Source: CAIKZZ01 sp037443765 (GTDB taxonomy: Bacteria; Pseudomonadota; Gammaproteobacteria; Steroidobacterales; Steroidobacteraceae). Taken from it: a stretch of DNA of 17,674 nt. Positions within the stretch are counted from its first letter, which is position 1. Each line of letters begins with the position of its first letter. Under the pieces are notes generated by a model. It saw nothing but the letters and a program-made list of their open reading frames with translations, was not told the origin of the DNA and ran no database searches. The DNA is taken from assembly GCA_037443765.1 (NCBI GenBank), contig JBBINS010000049.1, positions 1-17,674 of the forward strand. The letters are read 5' to 3'. Shown piece after piece: positions 8,397 to 15,309 of the stretch. A program made the position numbers and the translations under genes.

Positions 8397-8403
8397 CTCC
8401 CCC
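8397..8403 (-). promoter_or_regulatory. Ribosome binding site fixing the acs start
   Basis: On the minus strand GGGGGAG stands six bases before ATG 8390. It selects the MSHVYEVP start over the outer in-frame ATG at 8462. Confidence 0.65.
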
Positions 8404-8484
8404 AACGCAAGGCGACCCGGGCGGCCGGGGCCGCGCGTGTGGATTGCGGTTACTTCTAGCACTGCGGCCGGGTGGCCGGGCTTC

Positions 8485-8494
8485 GACCTTGGTC
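8485..8494. promoter_or_regulatory. Candidate CrbR-type operator, proximal copy
   Basis: GACCTTGGTC is a 10-bp inverted repeat (GACC-TT-GGTC). It sits about 40-48 bp upstream of the inferred acs transcription start, where an activator would contact RNA polymerase. A similar sequence lies 26 bp further away. The assignment to CrbR is an inference from position and symmetry. Confidence 0.35.
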
Positions 8495-8510
8495 TTAGCC
8501 CATCCCCTAC

Positions 8511-8520
8511 GACCTTTGGC
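8511..8520. promoter_or_regulatory. Candidate CrbR-type operator, distal copy
   Basis: GACCTTTGGC repeats the proximal copy imperfectly and in the same orientation, 26 bp away (start to start, about two and a half helical turns). Both copies are followed by a TTAG/CTAA-like AT-rich step that is rare in this GC-rich DNA. Confidence 0.3.
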
Positions 8521-8674
8521 TAATTACGGGCCGCCTCCGCCGGGGGGCAGCATCCGGCAGGGATCGTTCATCAAATCGGCGCCCGGCTCAAGCCGCACTG
8601 TCCGCAATGGCACCGGCGCGGCCCGCGCGCCGGGCGGCGCTGCGCCGCACGGGTGACGGTCCGAGGGCAGATCT

Positions 8675-8748
8675 GCTCTACTCGGCGTCCCCGGCGGCGG
8701 CGGCGCCCGGGCGCGACGCCAGGGCGGGGTGCCGGGCAGATGTAGAGC
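8675..8748 (+). repeat. Nested inverted repeats upstream of the DUF485-actP unit
   Basis: An outer pair, GCTCTAC (8675-8681) and GTAGAGC (8742-8748), encloses an inner pair, GGCGTC (8684-8689) and GACGCC (8715-8720). The octamer GGGCAGAT occurs directly repeated at 8665-8672 and 8734-8741. If transcription begins upstream of 8675 this would fold as a structured leader. It could also be a DNA-level protein site or chance in GC-rich DNA. Confidence 0.3.
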
Positions 8749-8796
8749 CGAACGCCGGCCGGCGGCGGCAATTCGGTCGGGCCAGAATTCCAACGC

Positions 8797-8804
8797 GAGG
8801 GGGA
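8797..8804 (+). promoter_or_regulatory. Ribosome binding site fixing the DUF485 gene start
   Basis: GAGGGGGA lies seven bases before ATG 8812. The in-frame GTG at 8806 is too close to this site, so the ATG is preferred. Confidence 0.6.
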
Positions 8805-8811
8805 TGTGACC

Positions 8812-9138
8812 ATGGCGAAGTCGGACTCGATCGACTGGGCGGCGGTAATCGCCGACCCGCGATTCCAGCAGTTGCATCGCAGGAAGATGGCCTTCCTGTG
8901 GGGGCTGATGGCCTTCTCGGTCGTCTACTACTTCGCGCTGCCGATCGGCGCGGCGTACTTCCAGGACGTGTTCAAGATCAAGGTCTGGGGCGTGATCAAC
9001 GTTGGGCTGCTGTTCGCGCTCAGCGAGTTCGTGGTCGCCTGGGCGATCGCGATCTACTACTCGATGGTCGCGAACCGCGAGTTCGACCGCCTGGCGGGCG
9101 AGATCGCCGCCGACTTCATGAAGCGCGCGGGAGGCTGA
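8812..9138 (+). CDS. yjcH: DUF485 inner-membrane protein (YjcH-like), partner of ActP
   Basis: This 108-residue protein has two predicted transmembrane segments (about 26-50, MAFLWGLMAFSVVYYFALPIG, split here by prose; and about 57-83, VWGVINVGLLFALSEFVVAW), a short soluble N-terminus with DPRFQQLHRRK and a charged tail (EFDRLAGEIAADFMKRAG). This is the DUF485 pattern, with FQ.L.RR.K before helix 1. In E. coli the homologue yjcH sits between acs and actP, but no biochemical role has been established; a helper or assembly role for the symporter is commonly guessed. Its stop is 3 nt before the actP start and its 3' end contains the actP ribosome binding site, so the two are tightly co-translated. 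Confidence 0.92.
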   Translation: MAKSDSIDWAAVIADPRFQQLHRRKMAFLWGLMAFSVVYYFALPIGAAYFQDVFKIKVWGVINVGLLFALSEFVVAWAIAIYYSMVANREFDRLAGEIAADFMKRAGG

Positions 9139-9141
9139 GCC

Positions 9142-11052
9142 ATGCAGTTCACAACCAAGAAGCTCGGTACCTTCGGCGTCGCGGCGGCGCTCTCGCTCGC
9201 GGCGGTGGCGGCACGTGCCGAGTCGAGCGCCGCGGGCCAGTACCGCTGGGTCACGTTCGCGGTGTTCGCGGCCGTGATCGCGCTGACGATGTACATCACC
9301 TACGTGGCGGCCAAGCGCGTGAAGTCGGCCTCCGACTTCTACACCGCGGGCGGCGGCATCTCGGGCCTGCAGAACGGCTGGGCGATCGCCGGCGACTACC
9401 TGTCGGCGGCGTCGTTCCTCGGCATCGCGGGCCTGATCTCGCTGTACGGCTACGACGGCTTCATGTACTCGGTCGGCTGGCTGGTGGCCTACATCACGGT
9501 GCTGCTGCTGATCGCGGAGCCCTGCCGCAACATCGGCAAGTACACGCTGTCCGACATCCTCGCCTACCGCAACGACCCCAAGAAGACGCGCATCGTCGGC
9601 GCGCTGTCGGTGATCACGGTGTCGACCTTCTACCTGACGGCGCAGATGGTCGGCGGCGGCGTGCTCGTCAAGACGCTGATCGGCATCGACTACGAGGTGT
9701 CGGTGATCGTCGTCGGCGTCCTGATGTTGAGCTACGTGCTGTTCGGCGGCATGGTCGCGACGACCTGGGTGCAGATCATCAAGGCGGTCCTGCTGGTCGC
9801 GGCCTCGCTGCTGATCGTGATGCTGGTCTGGACGCCGTACGGCTTCTCGCTGCCGGGATTCATGGCGGACGTGATCGGCGACCCGAAAGTGCAGACGCGG
9901 GTGGCGGTGCTGCTCGGCGACGCGTCCAAGAACATGACGGCGGCCGAGCTCGGCCAGCGTTTCCTCGAGCCCGGCCTGTACTTCAAGGCGCCGATCGACC
10001 AGATCTCGCTCGGCATGGCGCTCGTGTTCGGCACCGCCGGGCTGCCGCACATCCTGATGCGGTTCTTCACCGTCCCGACCGCGCAGCAGGCGCGCAAGTC
10101 GGTCGTCTGGGCGATGGCGATCATCGGCGGCTTCTACGTGCTGACGCTGTTCCTCGGCTTCGGTGCCGCGAAGCTCGTCGGCCCGGCGAGCATCGCCGCG
10201 GTCGACGCCGGCGGCAACATGGCGGGACCGCTGCTCGCGCAGTACATCGGCGGCGGGGCGGACTCGTTCTTCGGCAACTTCATGCTGGCGTTCGTGTCGG
10301 CGGTGGCGTTCGCGACGATCGTCGCGGTGGTCGCGGGCCTCGTGCTCGCCGCGGCCTCGGCCATGGCGCACGACCTCTGGGTCGGCGTCGTGCACGGCGG
10401 CGAGACCGTGGCGCCGCAGCAGCAGGTGCGGGCCGCGCGAATCGCGACGGTGCTGGTCGGCGCGCTGGCGATCACGATCGGTATCGCCGCCAAGGGCCAG
10501 AACGTCGCGGTGCTCGTGGCGCTCGCGTTTGCGGTCGCCGCCAGCGCGAACTTCCCGTGCGTGCTGCTGACGCTCTACTGGAAGCGCTGCAACACGACAG
10601 GAATCGTCGCCGGCATGATCGTCGGCACGGTGTGTGCGGTCGGTCTGACGCTTGTGTCGCCCAACCTGACCTACCCGAAGGCGGTGCGGGCGGCGGCCCA
10701 CAAGGTGCTCGACGTCGAGGCGGCCAAGCGCGCCTCGATCGCGGAGGCGCTCGCCTCGGGCGACGAGGCGCGGGTCGCCAAGGCCACCAAGGAAGCGTCT
10801 GCGCTCGACAAGGCGGTCAAGAAGGCCAACGACGACCTGAAGAAGGTCGAAGGCCAGGAGACCTCGTTCATTGGCCTCGAGAAGCCGCTGTTCGAGCTCA
10901 GGAACCCGGGCCTCTTCTCGATCCCGATCGGCTTCCTCGCGGTGATCCTCGGATCGCTGCTCGGCCGCGACAAGCGCGCCGAGGACATGTGGGACGAGGT
11001 CTATGCGCGGCAGAACACGGGCATCCTGGCCTCCAGGGCGACGACGCACTGA
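9142..11052 (+). CDS. actP: Cation/acetate symporter ActP (SSS family), with extra C-terminal-half loop
   Basis: ActP imports acetate (and in some species glycolate or pyruvate) with a cation across the inner membrane. Recognition is strong: YTAGGGISGLQNGWAIAGDY, SAASFLGIAGL, AQMVGGG, VLFGGMVATTWVQIIKAVLL, FGTAGLPHILMRFFTV and AVAFATIVAVVAGLVLA. Residues 1-27 look like the cleaved signal peptide typical of ActP (AAVAARA then ESSA). About 13 membrane helices follow. The length, 636 residues, exceeds E. coli ActP (549) mostly because of a highly charged Ala/Lys/Glu-rich helix-forming insert at about residues 517-575 (AKATKEASALDKAVKKANDD) between the last two helices. From the usual SSS topology this loop would face the periplasm (inference). 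GGGAGG at 9129-9134, inside the DUF485 gene, is the ribosome binding site. Regulation is probably shared with acs through CrbS/CrbR. Confidence 0.95.
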   Translation: MQFTTKKLGTFGVAAALSLAAVAARAESSAAGQYRWVTFAVFAAVIALTMYITYVAAKRVKSASDFYTAGGGISGLQNGWAIAGDYLSAASFLGIAGLISLYGYDGFMYSVGWLVAYITVLLLIAEPCRNIGKYTLSDILAYRNDPKKTRIVGALSVITVSTFYLTAQMVGGGVLVKTLIGIDYEVSVIVVGVLMLSYVLFGGMVATTWVQIIKAVLLVAASLLIVMLVWTPYGFSLPGFMADVIGDPKVQTRVAVLLGDASKNMTAAELGQRFLEPGLYFKAPIDQISLGMALVFGTAGLPHILMRFFTVPTAQQARKSVVWAMAIIGGFYVLTLFLGFGAAKLVGPASIAAVDAGGNMAGPLLAQYIGGGADSFFGNFMLAFVSAVAFATIVAVVAGLVLAAASAMAHDLWVGVVHGGETVAPQQQVRAARIATVLVGALAITIGIAAKGQNVAVLVALAFAVAASANFPCVLLTLYWKRCNTTGIVAGMIVGTVCAVGLTLVSPNLTYPKAVRAAAHKVLDVEAAKRASIAEALASGDEARVAKATKEASALDKAVKKANDDLKKVEGQETSFIGLEKPLFELRNPGLFSIPIGFLAVILGSLLGRDKRAEDMWDEVYARQNTGILASRATTH

Positions 11053-11086
11053 CGGTCGGCGCGTGGCGGCCGAGCGGTTGCGCTCC

Positions 11087-11115
11087 CCCGCCGCAGCGCC
11101 GTGTGACGCGGCGGG
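11087..11115 (+). repeat. Intercistronic inverted repeat between actP and the DUF294 gene
   Basis: CCCGCCGC (11087-11094) and GCGGCGGG (11108-11115) form a perfect 8-bp stem with a 13-nt loop in the 72-nt gap. No T-run follows, so it is not a standard terminator. It may stabilise the upstream actP message or limit translation of the next gene, whose Shine-Dalgarno site is weak. Confidence 0.4.
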
Positions 11116-11124
11116 CCGGGCGCG

Positions 11125-13020
11125 ATGACGGCACCGCCGCTGATCCTCGAGGCGACGATCCGTTTCCTGAGGGCGCATGAGCCCTTCGCGCGCATGGCCC
11201 GTCGCGACCTCGAGTTCCTCGCGGGCCGGGCGCGGCTCGCGTATTTCGCGTCCGGCGGCGTCGTCGTCGACGCCGCGAGCGGCGCCACCTGTCCGCTGCA
11301 CGTGATCCAGCGCGGCCACGTACGCGCGCTCGACGCGCGCACGCCCGCCGACGCGACGGTGCTCGGGCCCGGCGAGTGCTTCCCGCTCGGCGCCGCGAGC
11401 CAGCAGCCCGCGGCGCTGAGCTACGTCGCGACCGAGGACGTCTTCTGCTACCAGATCGCGCTGCCCGACTGCGAGGCGCTGCGTTCGAGTTCGGCGCCGT
11501 TCGCGGAGTTCTGCGCGCAGTCGCTGCGCGCGCTCCTGCACGAGTCGCAGGGCCACGTGCGGCGGCAGTTCAGCCAGCGCGCGGTCGATCAGCAGACGCT
11601 GCTGCAGCCGGTGCGGGCGCTGATCCGCCGCGGTCCGGTCAGCTGCTCCGCGGCCACGCCGCTGCGCTCGGCCCTCGAACGGATGAGCGCGGAGGGCGTC
11701 GGCACGATCGCCGTCGTCGACGACGCGCAGCGGCCGATCGGCATCTTCACGCTGACCGACCTCATGGTGCGCGTCGTGCTGCCGGGCATCGACCTCGCCG
11801 GTCCGATCGCGGCGGTGATGACGCCGGATCCCGGCGCCGTCGACGAGGACACGACCGCGCAGGAGGCGCTCGCCGTCATGGCGACGCACCGCTACCACCA
11901 GCTGATGATCACGCGCGGCGGGGTGCTGTGCGGAGTGGTCTCCGAACGCGACCTGTTCGCGCTGCAGCGGGTGTCGATGCAGCACGTGATCGAGGCGATC
12001 CGCGGCGCGCGCGACGCCGCCGCGCTCAAGCGCGCCGCGGCGGACATCACGACGCTGGCGGACAACCTGCTGGCGCAGGGCGCGGCCGCAGAGCCGCTGA
12101 CCCACACGATCGCCTCGCTGAACGACGCGCTGACGCTGCGGCTGTTCGAACTGCTCGCGGCGGGTCACGACCTCGCCGGCATCGACTGGTGCTGGCTGTC
12201 GCTCGGCAGCGAGGGGCGGCGCGAGCAGACGATCGCGTCCGACCAGGACAACGCGCTCGCCTTCGAGGTGCGCGACGGCGACCCGGAGCACGCCCGCGCG
12301 CGGCTGCTGACGTTCGCGCGCGAGGCCAACCAGTCGCTCGCGACGCTCGGCTTTCCGCTCTGCCCGGGCAATATCATGGCGGGCAATCCCGCGCACTGCT
12401 TGACCGTCGCCGAGTGGCGCGGCCGCTTCGCGTCGTGGCTCCGGGAGCCGGCCCCCGAGGCGCTGCTGGCCGCGAACATCTTTTTCGACCTGCGCCCGCT
12501 GGCCGGCCAGGCGGCGCTGGCCGAGGGCCTGCGGCGCTGGCTGCTCGACGTGGCGCCGGGCAGCCGCCTGTTTCTCAAGCTCCTCGCCACCAACGCGCTC
12601 GCGGCCGACCCGCCGCTCGGCGTGGTCCGCACGTTCGTGACCGATGACGGCGTCTACCGCGGCACGATCGACCTCAAGGCCGACGGTACCCGGATCTTCG
12701 TCGACGCGGCGCGGGCCTTCGCGCTCGGCTTCGGCATCGCCGAGACGGGCACCGCGCCGCGGCTCCGGCTGGCCGGCCGCCGCCTCGGCCTCGAGGAGCG
12801 CGAGATCGGCGCGTTCACGGACGCCTTCCACTTCCTGCAGCTGCTGCGGCTGCGTGCACAGCGCGGCCACGTCGGCGGCGACGGCGGCCCGGCGCCGCAC
12901 GCCGCGCCTAACCGTATCGATCCCTACGCGCTCAACGAGCTCGATCAGCGGATGCTGAAGGAGGCGCTGCGCCAGGCGCGGTCGCTTCAGAAGCTGCTCG
13001 AGCAGACGCTGGCGCAGTGA
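11125..13020 (+). CDS. DUF294 putative nucleotidyltransferase with cNMP-like and CBS domains
   Basis: This 631-residue soluble protein has, in order: a cyclic-nucleotide-binding-like fold (~1-130); two CBS repeats (~163-282: GVGTIAVVDDAQRPIGIFTLTDL, then HRYHQLMITRGGVLCGVVSERDL); a GlnD-like nucleotidyltransferase core (~330-470); and a DUF294 C-terminal helical domain (~480-631). The transferase signature is clear: GSEGRREQ from Gly361, then Asp373 and Asp375 in SDQDNAL, which would bind metal. The cNMP domain looks degenerate, because after the Gly-Glu near 84-85 there is no arginine of the usual phosphate-binding cassette. CBS pairs usually bind adenosyl nucleotides, so an energy-state switch is plausible. 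The target and reaction are unknown. By analogy to GlnD it may nucleotidylate a protein. It follows actP and is coupled to the exonuclease by a 4-nt stop/start overlap. Confidence 0.88.
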   Translation: MTAPPLILEATIRFLRAHEPFARMARRDLEFLAGRARLAYFASGGVVVDAASGATCPLHVIQRGHVRALDARTPADATVLGPGECFPLGAASQQPAALSYVATEDVFCYQIALPDCEALRSSSAPFAEFCAQSLRALLHESQGHVRRQFSQRAVDQQTLLQPVRALIRRGPVSCSAATPLRSALERMSAEGVGTIAVVDDAQRPIGIFTLTDLMVRVVLPGIDLAGPIAAVMTPDPGAVDEDTTAQEALAVMATHRYHQLMITRGGVLCGVVSERDLFALQRVSMQHVIEAIRGARDAAALKRAAADITTLADNLLAQGAAAEPLTHTIASLNDALTLRLFELLAAGHDLAGIDWCWLSLGSEGRREQTIASDQDNALAFEVRDGDPEHARARLLTFAREANQSLATLGFPLCPGNIMAGNPAHCLTVAEWRGRFASWLREPAPEALLAANIFFDLRPLAGQAALAEGLRRWLLDVAPGSRLFLKLLATNALAADPPLGVVRTFVTDDGVYRGTIDLKADGTRIFVDAARAFALGFGIAETGTAPRLRLAGRRLGLEEREIGAFTDAFHFLQLLRLRAQRGHVGGDGGPAPHAAPNRIDPYALNELDQRMLKEALRQARSLQKLLEQTLAQ

Positions 13021-13757
13021 GCGGCGGGATCGGCTGGCCGTGGCGCCGGCGCATGGACCGCCGGCGCGTCCGCGAGGCGCTGCCGGAGCCGCAGCGGGCG
13101 CGTCTCGAGCGGCTGCAGCGGCGCGAGCTCGGCCTCGTCAGCGGCCGGCGGCTGCGGCAGACGCCGCTCGCGCTGGCGCGCTTCGTGGCGCTCGACCTCG
13201 AGACGACCGGTCCGCGGATGGACCGCGACCGCGTGATCGCGATCGGCGCGGTCGCCGTCGCGGAGCGGGCGCTCGCGCACGCGGACGCGTTCGCCGCGGT
13301 GCTGCGGCAGAGCGCCTCGAGCTCGGTCGACAACATCCTCGTGCACCAGATCGGCGGCCAGCAGCAGCTCGGCGGCGTCGATCCGGCGGCCGCGCTCCTC
13401 GACTTCCTGGAGTTCCGCGGCGCTGCGGTGGCGGTCGCGTTCCGCGCGGAGTTCGACGCCGAAGTGCTCGGCCGCGAGCTCGAGCTGCAGCTCGGCGTGC
13501 GCGTGCCGCGCCGCTTCCTCGACCTCGCGGTGCTGCTGCCGGCGCTGTTCCCGGGGACCCAGAACGACACGCTCGAGGACTGGCTCAACCACTTCGGGCT
13601 CGTGCCGATCGGCCGGCACGACGCGCTCGCCGACGCGTACACCTGCGCGCAGCTGCTGCTGATCACGCTCGACGCGGCGCAGCGCATGGGTGCGCGCACG
13701 ACCGGCGACCTGATCGCGCTCGAGTCGGCGCAGCGCTGGCTCGGGCGGCGGCGCTAG
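13017..13757 (+). CDS. DEDDh-family 3'-5' exonuclease (DnaQ/PolC epsilon-like)
   Basis: The 246-residue protein has the exonuclease I motif ALDLETTGP (Asp60, Glu62), a motif II FRAEFDAEVL (Asp147) and motif III GRHDALADAYTCAQLLL (His201, Asp206). This is the complete set of metal-binding acidic residues plus the DEDDh histidine. Motif II carries Arg where the family often has Asn (as in HNxxFD). The basic N-terminal ~50 residues (WPWRRRMDRRR) are outside the nuclease fold and could bind nucleic acid. The GTG start at 13017 overlaps the DUF294 stop (GTGA), which suggests translational coupling; ATG 13053 is an alternative that would drop 12 residues. Genes of this type are recurrent neighbours of actP/DUF294 in proteobacteria, but their substrate in acetate metabolism is unknown. 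It ends 3 bp before the convergent dacB stop. Confidence 0.9.
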   Translation: MSGGIGWPWRRRMDRRRVREALPEPQRARLERLQRRELGLVSGRRLRQTPLALARFVALDLETTGPRMDRDRVIAIGAVAVAERALAHADAFAAVLRQSASSSVDNILVHQIGGQQQLGGVDPAAALLDFLEFRGAAVAVAFRAEFDAEVLGRELELQLGVRVPRRFLDLAVLLPALFPGTQNDTLEDWLNHFGLVPIGRHDALADAYTCAQLLLITLDAAQRMGARTTGDLIALESAQRWLGRRR

Positions 13758-13760
13758 ACC

Positions 13761-15185
13761 TCAGCGGTCGACGGCCCAGCGGACGATCGTGTCGATGACC
13801 GGCTGGCCGACGTACTCCGCGCCCGGGTGGTTGACGACGGCCACGACGGCGAGCGGCCGGCCGGAGCGGCTCGTGACCCACCCGGCCACCGCGCTCACCC
13901 CGTTCAGGTGCCCGGTCTTGAGGCGGATCCGGCCCTCGGCGGCGAGGTCGGCGAAGCGGCGCTTCAGGGTCCCGTCCTGGCCGCCGAGCGGCAGCGAGGC
14001 GGCGAGTTCCGGGAAGTAGCGGCTGCGATACGCCGCCGCGAGGACGCGCGCCATGCTGTCGGCGGCGATTCGCGTGCGCCGCGAGAGTCCCGAGCCGTTG
14101 TCGATCACGAGCTCCGGAAACTCGAGGCCCTGCCGGGCGAGCCAGTCCGCGAGCGCCCGTTCGCCGTTCGCGACGGTGGCGGGCGGCCCGTAGCGCTCGG
14201 CGGCGAGCGTCAGCAGCAGCATCCGCGCCATCGTGTTGTTGCTGTACTTGTTGAGCAGGCGAACGATCTCGCCGAGCGACAGCGACTCGAACTCCGCGAG
14301 CGGCCGGGCGTCGGCCGGCTTCTGCTCGAGCCGCATCCGGCCGGAGAATTCCCCGCCCTGCTCGCGCCAGGCGCTGACGAAGGTGCCGAAGGCGAAGTCC
14401 GGGGCGCGCATGATCGCGCGACGCGCCACCGGCGGCGGGCAGTGGCTCGCGAGCCGACCGCTCAGCGCCAGCCGGTCGGGCTCGTCCTCGTAGGTCGTGA
14501 AGGTCAGCGACTTCGGTCCATCGCCGCAGGGGCCGCCCGCCAGCCGGATCGCCGTCGCGAGCCGGAGGTTCGCCGGCTCCGGATCGACGATCACGCGCAC
14601 TCGGTTCGCCTCCGGCACGAAGTGGAACTCCGCCGCCTGGAAGTTGACGAGCAGCGCGTCCGGCAGGACGTTGTAGACGCGCTCGCCGCGGCCGTCGAAG
14701 TGGTCGGCGTCCGGTTCCTGCAGCGCGTACAGCGAGCGGTCGATGACGATGTCGCCCTCGATTCGGCGCAGCCCGGTGTTGCGCAGTTCGCGCGCGAACC
14801 GCCACCAGCGCTCGGCCGTCAGGTACGGATCGCCGCCGCCCTGGATCACGAGATCCCCGGCGAGCTTGCCGTCGACGACCGGCGCCGTCGTGTAGGCGCG
14901 CGTCGTCCAGTGGTAGCTCGGGCCAAGCTGGTCGAGCACCGCGAAGGTCGTCAGCACCTTCAGCGTCGAGGCGGGGCTGCGCGGCTCGCGCGCGTTGAGT
15001 TCGAGGTAGGACTCGCCCGTGACGGCGTCGCGGACGACGATGCTGACCGCCGAGGCGGGCAGCGCCTGGCTGTGCAGGACCTGCTCGAGGCGCGGCGGCA
15101 GGGGGGCCGCAGCGGCGGCTGCCGCGAGACCGGCGGCGAGCGGTGCGAGGATGGCCGCGAGCGCGCGGCGCGAGGGTTGTATCAT
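13761..15185 (-). CDS. dacB: D-alanyl-D-alanine carboxypeptidase/endopeptidase, PBP4 type (peptidase S13)
   Basis: PBP4/DacB removes terminal D-Ala and cleaves DD-crosslinks of peptidoglycan in the periplasm. The 474-residue length matches E. coli DacB (477). A signal peptide is clear: basic MIQPSRR, an Ala/Leu-rich core and probable cleavage after the alanine run near residue 27. Catalytic motifs are Ser73-x-x-Lys76 (PASTLK), Ser315-Asn-Asn317 (KYSNNTM) and Lys423-Thr-Gly425 (RLKTGHLNG). Between the first two lies the long insert domain typical of class C PBPs, with GDLVIQGGGDPYLT. ATG 15185 is the best start from the signal peptide, although no good Shine-Dalgarno site precedes it. It diverges from the HtrA-type gene across 124 bp and converges on the exonuclease gene. 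Confidence 0.95.
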   Translation of the reverse strand: MIQPSRRALAAILAPLAAGLAAAAAAAPLPPRLEQVLHSQALPASAVSIVVRDAVTGESYLELNAREPRSPASTLKVLTTFAVLDQLGPSYHWTTRAYTTAPVVDGKLAGDLVIQGGGDPYLTAERWWRFARELRNTGLRRIEGDIVIDRSLYALQEPDADHFDGRGERVYNVLPDALLVNFQAAEFHFVPEANRVRVIVDPEPANLRLATAIRLAGGPCGDGPKSLTFTTYEDEPDRLALSGRLASHCPPPVARRAIMRAPDFAFGTFVSAWREQGGEFSGRMRLEQKPADARPLAEFESLSLGEIVRLLNKYSNNTMARMLLLTLAAERYGPPATVANGERALADWLARQGLEFPELVIDNGSGLSRRTRIAADSMARVLAAAYRSRYFPELAASLPLGGQDGTLKRRFADLAAEGRIRLKTGHLNGVSAVAGWVTSRSGRPLAVVAVVNHPGAEYVGQPVIDTIVRWAVDR

Positions 15186-15243
15186 GCGCGCGAAGTGTAA
15201 CGGCGCGCGGACCCGGGGGGCTACCGCGGCGCCGCTACCGGGT

Positions 15244-15271
15244 GCAACTTTGGCGCGGGTGGCGCTGTCTA
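15244..15271 (+). promoter_or_regulatory. Possible sigma-E-like promoter for the HtrA-type gene
   Basis: GCAACTT (15244-15250) resembles the sigma-E -35 element GGAACTT. It is followed after 17 bp by TCTA (15268-15271), close to the TCNNA-type -10. Transcription would begin near 15277, leaving a leader of about 33 nt before ATG 15310. degP/mucD genes are classical sigma-E targets, which raises the plausibility. The match is imperfect. Confidence 0.35.
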
Positions 15272-15309
15272 TGGACGCAACCCCACTTGAGGGATGAGGA
15301 GCTCGAACC

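Larger units (their letters stand above)
8391..8811. promoter_or_regulatory. Divergent control region between acs and the DUF485-actP unit
   Basis: No credible gene lies in these 421 bp, and both flanking operons must be transcribed from here. On the minus strand an extended -10-like TGCTAGAAG (TAGAAG at 8458-8453) could serve acs, with transcription starting near 8446. Upstream of it lie two direct GACCTT-type repeats (8485-8494 and 8511-8520). On the plus strand GTGACG (8653-8658) followed after 18 bp by TCTACT (8677-8682) is a weak sigma-70-like candidate for the actP unit. A 10-bp palindrome GCAGATCTGC sits at 8667-8676 and nested inverted repeats follow to 8748. The region function is secure from gene layout; the individual promoter elements are guesses. 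Confidence 0.7.

Noticed and set aside
6465..8459. A 664-codon plus-strand open frame opposite acs
   Set aside because: Its codons mirror acs exactly and the product has no family features, whereas acs has all catalytic motifs.
8391..8462. N-terminal extension of acs from an outer ATG
   Set aside because: The extra 24 residues are not seen in the family and the strong ribosome site is placed for ATG 8390.
8444..8656. Small open frame in the acs/actP control region
   Set aside because: It has no ribosome site or recognisable motif, overlaps the probable acs promoter, and is low-complexity Pro/Gly/Ala-rich.
8524..12900. A 1458-codon open frame on the minus strand opposite the DUF485, actP and DUF294 genes
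   Set aside because: It is antisense to three recognised genes, with a charge-biased repetitive translation and no domain; a GC-driven shadow.
13758..13760. Intrinsic terminator between the exonuclease gene and dacB
   Set aside because: The three-base gap and flanks show no GC stem followed by a T-run.
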